Of a stretch of 64,000 nt of DNA, positions 31,072 to 40,193 are shown in pieces. The position numbers and the translations under genes were made by a program. The DNA comes from JAJPJE01 sp963724985. GTDB taxonomy: Bacteria; Acidobacteriota; Terriglobia; Terriglobales; Acidobacteriaceae. Position 1 is the first letter of the stretch, and each line of letters starts with the position of its first letter. The notes under the pieces are model-generated. The model searched no databases, was not told where the DNA came from, and worked only from the letters and a program-made list of their open reading frames with translations. The DNA lies in assembly GCA_963724985.1 (NCBI GenBank), contig CAVRWV010000019.1, positions 248,001 to 312,000 on the forward strand, in the 5' to 3' direction.

Positions 31072-31412
31072 GTGGGATTCTTGCGCAGGGCTCCGGAAGA
31101 AAACACTCTTTGTGGTTTCAAGAAGGATCGTTCTCCACCTTAGGCAAGTCTATGAAGCAATCGCTCGGAGCGCAGCCACGCTATTGTAATATAGGCAGTC
31201 ACCCAACTTTTCTTATGCGCGAGTTACGCTGATCTAGATCGAAGCGAATAGTCCTACATTACTGATATCCGCGTCCCCTGAGCCGTGCGCTCGGATCGTC
31301 GAGCGACTACTCGGCGCGTACACTTGCAAGATCGAGGCAATGCTCTACGCGGTGTTAAGAATGCGTGGTCATATGTATCGGGTCCTCGCTAGCCAATAAG
31401 GAGGTCTACCAA
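31072..31412. other. intergenic region between divergent glycan genes
   Basis: 341 bases separate the divergent glycosyltransferase and acyltransferase genes. No coding sequence is recognised. It must hold promoters for both directions, but I see no strong -35/-10 match. A consensus ribosome-binding site, AAGGAGGT at 31398-31405, serves the acyltransferase. Confidence 0.5.
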
Positions 31413-32085
31413 ATGAGCCCGCTTCATCGATCGTTGCTCTCTGTGGCTTCTGAGAACGGCTGGCAGCATTTGCTCCTTGAACTGCCTAATAGTCTTGCTA
31501 CCCGAATTCGAAGTGCGATGTACTCGAACGCATTTCGAGCTCATGTACGTATCGGAAGGAACCCGGTCTTTAGAGGATTAAAGCATATCTCGATTGGAGA
31601 TGGGTTCGTTGCAGGAGACGGCTTGTGGCTGGAAGCTATAACGTCGGTATCGCACACAGACATTTTCACCTCACATCGAAATTGGCAGAAATGTATTGAT
31701 CAGCCATTGGGGTCATATTTCGTCCACAAGGCTCGTCGAGATCGGTGACAACGTTCTGATCGGGAGCAAAGTCATTATCACGGATCACAATCACGGGGAT
31801 TATTCGACGAGCCACAGTTCGCCTCAGGTTCCGCCGGCAGATCGTCCACTCACGGAAAATCAGCAGGTTTTGATCGGAGAGAATGTTTGGATAGGTGACG
31901 GCGTCGTAATAACCCCGGGGACCGTTATCGGCAAGGGTTCTATAGTCGCTGCGAACTCTGTTCTCAAAGGTGAAATACCTTCATTTGCGATAGTCGCCGG
32001 CATTCCGGCCAAAATCATTAAGAGGTATGATTTTGTGATGCAGCAGTGGATCAAGACTGGCGAAGTCGAATCCAGTTCGCAATGA
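31413..32085 (+). CDS. hexapeptide-repeat acyltransferase (one frameshift)
   Basis: Left-handed beta-helix O-acetyltransferase of about 224 residues. ATG 31413 has a perfect AAGGAGGT 8 bases upstream, which decides the start over an upstream in-frame candidate. The repeat coil shows VRIGRNPVFRGLKHISIGDG, VEIGDNVLIGSKVIITDHNH (catalytic His region), VLIGENVWIGDGVVITPG and VIGKGSIVAANSVLKG, ending AGIPAKIIKRYD. The frame changes near 31650. It probably acetylates a sugar of the repeat unit. Confidence 0.88.
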
Positions 32086-32115
32086 CCAATTGCGCCGCCA
32101 AAGTAGGAGCGATTG

Positions 32116-33195
32116 TTGAGTAAGGTGAAGGTTAACTGTGTCGCATACTATCTAGGACAGTTCCATCCGACTGAAGAAAACGATCATTTCTGGGGACCAG
32201 GTTTTACGGAATGGCATAACGTTTCCAATGCCCGCCGATTATTTCCCGGACATGTCCAACCCAAATTGCCGGGTAGGCTCGGGTTTTATGACCTTCGCTG
32301 TCGAGAGACGCTGGTCGAACAATATGAGCTGGCGAAGACAATTGGGATCGATTTTTGCTTCTGGCACTACTGGTTTGCAGGTAAGCGTCTGTTGTACCGG
32401 CCACTTGACAGCATGCTCGCGCTTGATTTGCCGGAATTTAGGTTCATGCTCGGGTGGGCCAATGAATCTTGGTCTGGGGTCTGGCACGGCGCTGCTGACC
32501 GGATACTTGTTCGTCAGTCCTATAATGAATCGGAAGTCAAACAGCATGCTTTGCTTTTATCCCAATACATAGAGACAGGTAAGTACCTCTGTCTAGACGG
32601 ACGATTTCCATTTGTCGTCTATAAGCCAAAACAGATCCCGCACGCTGCCGAGTATCTTGGTCAGCTTAAAGAACTGGTTCGGCAATTTAGCGGGGCCGAG
32701 CTATACATAATTGGCAACTGGTCTCCTGGGCCCAGCGCATCGTTTACTGAACCATCTAGGTTCGGACTTGATGCTGCTGTGATTACGCCAGTAGCGGCGG
32801 CTTTCTCTCTTCCTGGCGCCCAATTGGTGTACTCGGGCGTATGGCAAGTTCTTCGTGCCCTCCGGTTAGGTCCCGAGGTCAGAAGATACGCGAGCGTGAG
32901 TTCTACTTTAGAGGCAGGATTAAAGACGGTGAACGGTATAGCGCACGCAACTATTGTTACAGGATGGGACACAACGCCCCGGTGTGGTCGCCGGGGACTA
33001 GTTCTAGCTGGATACACAAAAGAAGCGTTCACCCACGCAGCTAATCACGCTCTATCTTTAGAGAAGATGAACAAAACCCCACTACTCTTTATTAAATCGT
33101 GGAACGAATGGGCAGAAGGAAACGTGCTTGAGCCGGTGTTCAACGAAAAGTGGTCCACGAGTGACATTGTTTCAGAGGTATTAGGTGCTGAATAG
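32116..33195 (+). CDS. WbsX-domain protein (GH99-like)
   Basis: Intact, about 359 residues. YYLGQFHPTEENDHFWGPGF followed by TEWHNV is the WbsX hallmark; FCFWHYWFAGKRLLYRPLD, LGWANESWS and FIKSWNEWAEGNVLEP complete the (beta/alpha)8 fold related to family 99 glycoside hydrolases. WbsX proteins are common in O-antigen and capsule loci, often beside rhamnan synthesis genes, but their reaction is not firmly known. The TTG at 32116 sits 5 bases after AGGAGC; a GTG at 32125 is an alternative. It overlaps the next gene by 11 bases. Confidence 0.88.
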   Translation: MSKVKVNCVAYYLGQFHPTEENDHFWGPGFTEWHNVSNARRLFPGHVQPKLPGRLGFYDLRCRETLVEQYELAKTIGIDFCFWHYWFAGKRLLYRPLDSMLALDLPEFRFMLGWANESWSGVWHGAADRILVRQSYNESEVKQHALLLSQYIETGKYLCLDGRFPFVVYKPKQIPHAAEYLGQLKELVRQFSGAELYIIGNWSPGPSASFTEPSRFGLDAAVITPVAAAFSLPGAQLVYSGVWQVLRALRLGPEVRRYASVSSTLEAGLKTVNGIAHATIVTGWDTTPRCGRRGLVLAGYTKEAFTHAANHALSLEKMNKTPLLFIKSWNEWAEGNVLEPVFNEKWSTSDIVSEVLGAE

Positions 33196-34183
33196 TAAGG
33201 CATTGGTTCGTCGCCTAATATTTGCCTGTCTGGCACTCCTGATCTGCGTGGTTTTATCTTTCCGGCCGATCCCTACAACGTCTGCCCTAAACGATACCGG
33301 CCGTTATGTTTCTGATCAACGCGAAGCTTGCAGTACGTCAGTCTTCGCTAACCAGAATAATTCGTTGCCGGTTAGGACGTTCGAAGTCTTGGCGCGCCCA
33401 GTGTGCTGGACAGGAGAGCTGCGGTTTCTCCTTTTTCTAGCAAGCATGGCGGTTCCTGCAGCCTTAATTCTCTTTTCTGACTGGGAAAGCGACGGAGCAC
33501 TGCTCCTCGGGATAGCTTACCTCTTCAGCGCCGTAGGGTTTGAGTTGATGACAAATGCATTGCGTCAAGGCGTGAGTCTGGCTTTCTACTGCGGGGCAGT
33601 TACTCTAAAACGAAAGCCTCTTAGTCTTGCACTTGTCGGAGCTGCACTTCTACTGCACGACTCCAGTTGGGTCTTCTTTCCTTTACTCTTTATGCTCGAT
33701 ACGAATCTGATCCCAAAATTCAGGTCGAAAACACTTTCCGCGTTATTCGTAATAATGCTTTTCGCTCTCGCCGCTTATCTGATTTTTACCCGATTCGCAG
33801 TGGAACTGACGGCAGCAAGACCGCTGCTTGATATTTATACAAAGAGGTATGAGGCCGAGGTTACAAAGAGTTTCTTACTGTTCATGGTCTCGCCGATAGT
33901 GTGGATTGTCGTATCTCGTTTTGCAGATGAAAACACAGTCCTTTCGAAGGACGAGAAGATAACGTTTCTGTATTCCATAGTTATTATGGTTCTTACATCA
34001 ATCTTCTTCCCGATTATCACTTATCGATTTGCAATGACCGCGCTTGTTTTGCAATTACTGATAGCGATGAAAGCTCCGAACTTAGCCCTGAAATCAAGCC
34101 TTCTGATTCTCTTTGGCCTGACTGGACAGTTGATCGTTTATGCTTGCATCTCAACCAATGTCTGGAACGTTCTGCACGGATGA
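33185..34183 (+). CDS. EpsG/Wzy-like polysaccharide polymerase
   Basis: 332-residue membrane protein with about 9 hydrophobic helices. ALRQGVSLAFYCGAVTLKRK followed by LLLHDSSWVFFPLLFML is the pattern of the EpsG family (NxxRQ then HxSS between helices), proposed polymerases or repeat-unit ligases. The GTG start at 33185 overlaps the WbsX stop, and the following glycosyltransferase start lies inside its 3' end, so the three are translationally linked. The Wzy role is inferred, since no other polymerase is seen in the locus. Confidence 0.75.
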   Translation: MLNSKALVRRLIFACLALLICVVLSFRPIPTTSALNDTGRYVSDQREACSTSVFANQNNSLPVRTFEVLARPVCWTGELRFLLFLASMAVPAALILFSDWESDGALLLGIAYLFSAVGFELMTNALRQGVSLAFYCGAVTLKRKPLSLALVGAALLLHDSSWVFFPLLFMLDTNLIPKFRSKTLSALFVIMLFALAAYLIFTRFAVELTAARPLLDIYTKRYEAEVTKSFLLFMVSPIVWIVVSRFADENTVLSKDEKITFLYSIVIMVLTSIFFPIITYRFAMTALVLQLLIAMKAPNLALKSSLLILFGLTGQLIVYACISTNVWNVLHG

Positions 34184-35021
34184 CAAACTCGCGGTAGTGG
34201 TCCCGACCTACAATCGGTGGGAGTTGACTGTGCGGGCTATAAATTCAGTTGTAACGGAACGGCCGGATCTCGTTGAGATCGTGGTCGTCGACGATTGTAG
34301 CGAACCTCCCTTTCGTTTTGATGAGAGTACTAACGTTCACGGAGTGTCAGTTCGAGTTCTTCGAGCGACCTCAAATGGTGGTCCTGGACGCGCACGAAGA
34401 CTGGCTATTGAACACTGTGACGCGGCGACGATCGCATTTTTGGACTCCGATGATGTTTACGCGCCGGGGTGGTGCGACGAAGCGCTGCGTCAGATCGAAT
34501 GTCTTGGTCCAAGTCAAAAAAATGGTCTGTTCTTGGCAGGTTTCGCTAAGAATGGCTCCGTCGTCCATTCCTGCTGGTTCTCAATTGCGAAAAACATGCC
34601 GCCGCGCATGCGGACATTCTTTGTGCGGCTGACTGCGATTTTTTTTAATCCCTTCTATACGCCATCTGTTGTTGCCTCTCGGCAGATCTGCGATTTCAGT
34701 GAGCCTTTGCGGTTTTGTGAAGACTACCTCATGAATGCTTTGGCACTGTTTCGGGCAAAGAAGCTTGTGCTCTCACGTACTGCTGCGTGTTACTTGTCTC
34801 GTCGCCCCGGTTCGACCGGCGGCGAATCAAGCCTCGCTAGGAGGATGTTTAGTGGGGAAATGACGGTTAGGAAAGCGTTGCTAAAATCCCACCATCTGCC
34901 GCTCTTATATAGGGTCCTAATACCGTTTGGAATGCTTTATCAGATATTGCGCTCGGTTCTTAAAATGCTGTTAAGGGTGCAGGCACGAGGTGGGTCGTCA
35001 GCCTCCGCGTTCTTGGTGTGA
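34140..35021 (+). CDS. family 2 glycosyltransferase
   Basis: Intact GT-A enzyme of about 290 residues: LAVVVPTYNRWELTVRAINS (nucleotide-binding start), EIVVVDDCSEPP, SNGGPGRARRLAI, and the metal site FLDSDDVYAPGW. The C-terminal region has two hydrophobic stretches. The start overlaps the EpsG-like gene by 44 bases if ATG 34140 is used; ATG 34158 would give a shorter overlap. It transfers an unknown sugar in the same operon. Confidence 0.88.
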   Translation: MLASQPMSGTFCTDDKLAVVVPTYNRWELTVRAINSVVTERPDLVEIVVVDDCSEPPFRFDESTNVHGVSVRVLRATSNGGPGRARRLAIEHCDAATIAFLDSDDVYAPGWCDEALRQIECLGPSQKNGLFLAGFAKNGSVVHSCWFSIAKNMPPRMRTFFVRLTAIFFNPFYTPSVVASRQICDFSEPLRFCEDYLMNALALFRAKKLVLSRTAACYLSRRPGSTGGESSLARRMFSGEMTVRKALLKSHHLPLLYRVLIPFGMLYQILRSVLKMLLRVQARGGSSASAFLV

Positions 35022-35091
35022 CAGAAAGAGCTCTGGACCTTTCGTCAAGTCACGGTTACAATGATTTCTAGTGTGGCTCTTATTACGATTT

Positions 35092-35470
35092 CTAGTTGCC
35101 GGTGCAACGAATAGAAGAGTACGTCAGAATCGGTTCCACTGAGACTTCACCGATGAGGGTGAAACCGGAAGTGCCCTGCACGCGCCGGCTGACGTTTGGT
35201 CTGTGCACGTACATCCAAAAGTGGACTGTGAGGTAAACCCTGGACTGATTCCCGTCAATGTTGCGATTCCACCTTTTAGCGGAATCGTACCGAAAACCTC
35301 CCAGTAACTCCCAGTTGCTTTGTTTTCACACGTCGTTGTTATGCCACAAAGGCGAACACATTGAAGCAATTCGCGCGAATCTAAAATCGTGGCTCCAGAG
35401 CTGCCTACCTTCACACCATTTGTCAGTGTTGCGGGGCCGCCCTGAATCGCCAAGGCAAGGGCCGCAGTTT
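35092..35470 (-). CDS. small hypothetical protein or gene remnant
   Basis: About 125 residues; I do not recognise the family. The readable part (AIQGGPATLTNGVKVGSSG, SYWEVFGTIPLKGGIATLTG, CTCTDQTSAG) is rich in Gly, Thr and Ser with six or more cysteines. Near 35175 coding shifts frame to GTSGFTLIGEVSVEPILTYS and stops after RCTGN at 35092. No start codon with a ribosome-binding site is evident and the 5' end reads QTAALALAIQG, so the start may be lost. It faces the glycosyltransferase gene and abuts a damaged sulfatase-like gene. It may be a beta-rich secreted or pilus-tip-like protein; that is a guess. Confidence 0.4.
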
Positions 35471-36539
35471 GTTAATTTTGACGAGTTGCCTTACGGCCAA
35501 GGACCTTCGTCCGTGAGCCGCAAACCAAGTCCACTTCCTCCTGAACGTTCAGCGAGAGATCGTGTTCGCGTGCCGCTCAACGAGTTATAGAGTTTTCGAA
35601 TCATAAAGTTCACCGCAGGCTTCCGGAACCTGATCGAGCTGTGCCATCTTAGCTGCTTAGGCCGAAGGGTCGGAACAGGTGCACAGCAATCTCGAGGGTC
35701 AGTTAGAAATCCTGATTGCCGGTTCAAATTCGTGGACCACCTTCTCTCCGACACAAACTGTATTTGAGGAAGCGAAAAGGATGGGCAGGTTCACTGGAGT
35801 TGTCCGGTGGTTTAACCCATATTGCCATATTCTCTCGGATGTACTCGATTCATGTGTGTGGAGAAGGATGAGAAACGATACTTTCCATTCCATGTATCGG
35901 GGAGAGAAATCCAGCCTCGAGAACGGGGTTAAGGTTGGACCAGTGGGTCTTGCGCTAAAGGCCTTTCGAAGCGATGATTCAGGAGACCGCGTGGAGGCAC
36001 TGGAGCACCTGCTTTCCGCAGGTGACGCGCTGCTCCGCGATGATTCAATAGATCTGGCGTTAATACACCTACCGATTCCTCATCCTCCCGGAATCTACAG
36101 CAGATCTTCGCATACTATTGGACCATACGGTAATTACATAGATAATCTTGTCCTGGCTGACAATATCCTGAATCGATTTCGTGAAATTCTACGGCAAGCG
36201 CCTCGGACCCAACAGACGATTTTGATCGTCTCGTCAGACCATTCGTGGTGCGTTCCGGTCTGGATTCACGCCAAAGGCTGGACGAAGGAAGAGGGACGAG
36301 CGACTGACGGAGCGTTTGATTCGAGGCCTGTTCTGATCGTCAACTTTCCTGGCGCTATTGGTCATTGCGAAGCCTCAGATAATCTACAATCAATGATGAT
36401 GATTCACGACGTTATTATCGCAATTCTAAGGGGTCGAGCAAATTCTAGCGGAGACTTGCTGTCGAATCTCGCTTTAAAACACGCAGGACACTGCCGGTTA
36501 CCATCTGTTAATGTTGATCTGACGCAGGCTCAAGCCTGA
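35470..36539 (+). pseudogene. sulfatase/alkaline-phosphatase-fold protein, N-terminally truncated and frameshifted
   Basis: The readable C-terminal part (from about 35679) has QTVFEEAKRMGRFTGVVRWF then NPYC, LALIHLPIPHPPGIY, YGNYIDNLVLADNILNRFRE and ILIVSSDHSW, which fit a sulfatase-type alkaline phosphatase fold whose SSDHS motif binds metal. Upstream, NFDELPYGQ (about 35472) looks like the first metal-site motif of this group (FDELDY-like) but is followed by several frame breaks through 35680. The membrane domain that usually precedes it is absent, since the space upstream holds a minus-strand ORF. Proteins of this type may add or remove phosphoryl groups on glycans. Whether it is a decayed gene or a badly read one cannot be settled here. 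Confidence 0.55.
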
Positions 36540-36575
36540 TTCCTAGTCGTTTAGGTTTGTTCGAATGGGGATTTG

Positions 36576-37410
36576 ATGTCTTTACGCTCGATGGTTGGAG
36601 GGGTTACTTGGAAAAATCCAGTTGTAAACGCCATTGTCCATACTATAGACCCGATTGATTCAATCGTCCGTCGGATCAAAGGGCTCGGGACATTTGCCGG
36701 CATATTCAATCCGAGTGCGTTCGAACGGTATTCGCCAAGACATCGGAGGAGAGGCGTTCGTACTCGTCGGTAGGCGAATCGGTAGCCTGTTGAGAAAGTA
36801 TGCAGCCCTTACCCAAAACTCCGAAGTTCTTGAAATTGGTTGCGGGTGTGGTCGTAATGCACTCGCACTTGCCGAAGTTCTTGATGATGGGAATTATATT
36901 GGGATGGACATCGAACGCGTTGCTTTGGAGGCTGCCAGAGATAATTCCGCGCTTAGACGTAAGCAATTTCACTTTGAGTTTCTCGACATTCGTAATGACG
37001 CATACAACCCCACGGGAAACACCTTGCAACCGAGTACATCCTGCCGTATGGAGATAAGTCGTTCGATATCGTGTTCTTGATCTCTGTTTTCACCCACATG
37101 CTGACAGAAGAGATCATGAACTACGCCAAAGAGATTTCGCGAGTCCTCAAGCCCGGAGGAAGATGTTTTCTGACCGCCTATTTATTAGATAAGAAGATGG
37201 ATCTCGAATTCCCATATACGGTTCAGGAACACAGCTTTGCGAATGAGTCAGTACCCGGAGATCGCTGTGGCCTACCGTTTCGGCTTCATATCGGCGGCCT
37301 TTGCGACCAACGGCATGATTCCGTGTGCCGGACCTCTCTGGGGAAGTGTTCACGGGGGTTCTTCGGAAACAGAACTGGATCAAGATCTAATCGTCTTTGA
37401 AAAACATTGA
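36576..37410 (+). CDS. class I SAM methyltransferase (frameshifted)
   Basis: About 278 residues. SSxPSAFERY (about 36710) precedes the core VLEIGCGCGRNALALAEVL (motif I), GNYIGMDIERVALEAA (motif II) and, in a third frame, KSFDIVFLISVFTHM and ISRVLKPGGRCFLTAYLLD (motifs IV and post-IV). Breaks lie near 36730, 37030 and 37250; after the last, AVAYRFGFISAAFATNG leads to a stop at 37408. The sequence is most like small glycan methyltransferases of Acidobacteriota-type EPS loci, an inference from context. It converges with the following glycosyltransferase. Confidence 0.75.
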
Positions 37411-37419
37411 TCCCATTTT

Positions 37420-38603
37420 TTAGAAGTGAGCCGAGGCTGCTGCATTCCGAGGTTCGATCAGAGCTGGGCAGCGGCCATCGCCAGATGGGGAAAAATCCAC
37501 TTCAGGTGTATCGCCTTGCCTTGCTAGCCCGAAACGTTGTTCGTACGCAATTGTAATTCGATCCCAGTTATAAAACCGTAACGCTCGGCTCTTTGCAGAA
37601 CTCTGAAGTCCGTTGACGTCGATCGAGCCTGAATCGATATTTCCTATCGTGCTACAGATGTCCTGCGGAGTCAGAAAGTATAACCCAGCGTCTTGAAGCA
37701 CCTCGCGATTGAAGCGGTTGTCGTGAGCGATAATCAAATTTGAGCAACCCATCGCTTCGAGTAGAGACGGATTGGTTCCCCCGACACTATGACCGTGTAT
37801 GTAAGCCCGACAGTGATAACGCAGTGCTTGTAATTCGTCGGCGTCGTAGACTGGACCTATGAACCTGATTTTGCTGTGCTGTTTCTGTTTCAGGCCTGAT
37901 ACGTAGCTACTGGCAGACTCGTGATCTCCAACTAGGACTAAGTCACACTGAGTATCAGATGCGACGAACCCGTCAATGATTTCACGAATATGATTTTCTG
38001 GCTCGAAGCGACACACGGCGATGTAGTACTTCTTGGGAGAAATTTGCCGTTTGGTCACAGCTTCCGTGGGAGGAATCGTATAGATAGATTCACATCCGTA
38101 AGGGATCACGTCGCAAGGAACTCGTAGGGAGTAGCGTTCGCGAAGATCATCGCGAATTGCACGTGCATCAGCGATCAGGCGGTCGGCAATACCCGTTGCG
38201 AGTCTCTCCATGACATGAAGGTATGCCCTTGCGAAGCGGTTCCACTTTTTACGTTTCCATTCCAAACCATCCATATTGATCCAGACTTTGTGCCCCAGAG
38301 CCTTGGAATCCAGCAGAAAAGGGCTGAACCATAACCGAGCATATATACAACATCGAAATCTCTCCTTGCGTCCCAGAGCGACGATAGGTCGTACAAGAGG
38401 GTTTTTGCAGGCCCAAGTTGAACAGCCGATACGTAGCGCAACTGGACTCCTTGGTAAACTGCTGGATGTTGTTTCGAACTCTCGCAGAAAACAGTTACAT
38501 CGTGTCCCCTTTCCGCCAGTCGTATACTCAATTGTTCTGCGAAAGTTTCAAATCCTCCGTAGTGCGCAGGAATGCCACGAGTGCCGAGAATTGCAATTCG
38601 CAT
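37420..38603 (-). CDS. glycosyltransferase with DUF1972 N-terminal domain (one frameshift)
   Basis: GT-B enzyme of about 395 residues. MRIAILGTRGIPAHYGGFET is the DUF1972 start; ERGHDVTVFCESS and FDVVYMLGYGSALFCWIPRL follow. After a break near 38275, VWINMDGLEWKRKKW resumes, then YIAVCRFEPENHIREIIDGF and the retaining GT4 motif HGHSVGGTNPSLLEAMGCSN. Relatives include rhamnosyl- and other transferases of capsule synthesis. Its first codon is in frame with the end of the upstream Wzz gene, with no stop seen between them. Confidence 0.85.
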
Positions 38604-39949
38604 CAGAAGTTCTATATTTAACCCACCCGAGTAGTAGAGTGGCTCCTCTGAACAGATTCTAAAATCACGCGCGTTTGCACGGACTCTCCACATTTGGCGT
38701 AGAAGTCGATATCTATCTGCCTCTCGAGGGTCGAGTTGCTGTTTTCGAATAAGCTCCACGATCAGCGTCCACATCGTGGCGAGCATAAATGCGACAATAG
38801 TGGCAACAATGACAATGATTCCACGCTTTGGAGATGACTTTCGATCCGGTACGACTGCAGTATCCACCACTTGAATCACTGCACCCTGTCTCGCCTCATC
38901 CAACTTGGCTGCTTCGAGTTGTCTCGCAAGAATCTCGAATATAGTTTCATAATATTTAACATCACGCAGTTTGCGGATATATTCGAGACCCGAGTCGGTA
39001 ACTTTCCTTCAGGAACGACCAACTCTATGTCTTCGTCTGTTGTGCTTCCGCCAAGTTGTTTTGCCTGCGCCTGCATAGCCGCAAGTTGCTCCTTTAAGAC
39101 TAGAACCTCTGGATTGTTTGTTGTTTCCGCCGTTTGCAGCGCACGAAGCTGTATTTCTTTTGCCGCAATTTGGGCGCGAAGTTGAGCGAGTGATTCGATA
39201 AGTGCCTTAGCCTGACTGTCCAAGTGAATCATGCCGGTTTTCTGCTCAGATTCTTTGAGAGCTTCTTCGGCGGACGCAAGCTTGTTCTTAGCCTCGGCTA
39301 GTTGTTCCTCGAAGAAGAGGCGGCGCTGAGCAGCTTCGGTAGTCGCTAGGTTTGCGGAAAATTTTTTATATTCCTCAACGTATGCGTTCGCAAGTTCAGC
39401 GGCCCGGCCTGGCTGGCTGTCGTCAATGGAAAGTCGAATCAGGCCATCCTTCGTCCCTAGTTCAATCGTGCAGTGTCTTGCGAGGGCTTCACGGGCATCC
39501 GACTCGCGTTTCTTACCATAAAGCGCCATCAGATCGAATCGCTCGACGAGGGCATCTTGAACGGTTCGACTCTTTAGAAGAGAAACGTACATTTCATTGA
39601 TATCTTTCAACCCAAATCCCCCACTCGATCCCAATGACCCTAACGAAGCCAACGAGCCTAAGCTTCCGATCTGGGATAGTAGTGCAGCCGCAGAGGATGA
39701 ACTGTGTTGAGGTGGAAGGATTACAACCGTGGCGGTATAGCGGTTCGGGAGAAGGACTGAGAAAATAATCGCGCAAAGGGCGACTCCGGCGGTAGCCTTG
39801 GAGATCCACTTCTTCCTAGCCCCAATAATTGTCAGTACATCAATCAATGAAACATTTTCCTCAGAGCCGGACTTTTCTAAAGAAGGAGCTTGGCTCGAGG
39901 ACGAATCCAATAGACTCGACTTGTCGATATCTGAAGCGGAAATTGGCAT
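38604..39949 (-). CDS. wzz: Wzz/GumC-type chain-length determinant (frameshifted)
   Basis: Inner-membrane regulator of polysaccharide length, about 445 residues. After a Ser-rich cytoplasmic start come VSLIDVLTIIGARKKWI and the first TM helix (about residues 48-70), YTATVVILPP, a Gly/Ser/Leu-rich stretch (LLSQIGSLGSLASLGSLG), and a long coiled coil (residues about 200-300, AEAKNKLASAEEALKESEQK). A break near 38985 leads to ARQLEAAKLDEARQGAVIQV, VPDRKSSPKRGIIV and the second TM helix. No tyrosine kinase domain is attached. The exact stop is unclear because the reading continues in frame into the glycosyltransferase. Confidence 0.87.
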
Positions 39950-39995
39950 TTGATATGGCTTAGTGCAGCCTCACGACCGACGAACGTTGTTTTAT

Positions 39996-40026
39996 TTGCG
40001 TTTCACAAGTTGCACCTTATTATAAT
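39996..40026 (+). promoter_or_regulatory. possible promoter for the PAP2-Wzi and export genes
   Basis: A perfect -10 box TATAAT at 40021-40026 lies 19 bases after TTGCGT (39996-40001), in the space between divergent wzz and the PAP2-Wzi gene. A 6-bp hairpin (CCTCTG/CAGAGG, 40074-40090) follows in the leader. The spacer is slightly long, so this is tentative. Confidence 0.35.
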
Positions 40027-40193
40027 CTCAATCGCGTAAAGCTGGCCCGGGAAGACTCTGGATAATATATCGTCCTCTGTTCATCAGAGGCGCCTCCTCT
40101 CCAGTCGCACCTCTCGGTCGGCCGGTAGCTTAAATGATCATGACTGACGTTGTTTGTCCCATGAAGACACACCTTCGAAAAGAGGCATAGCTG

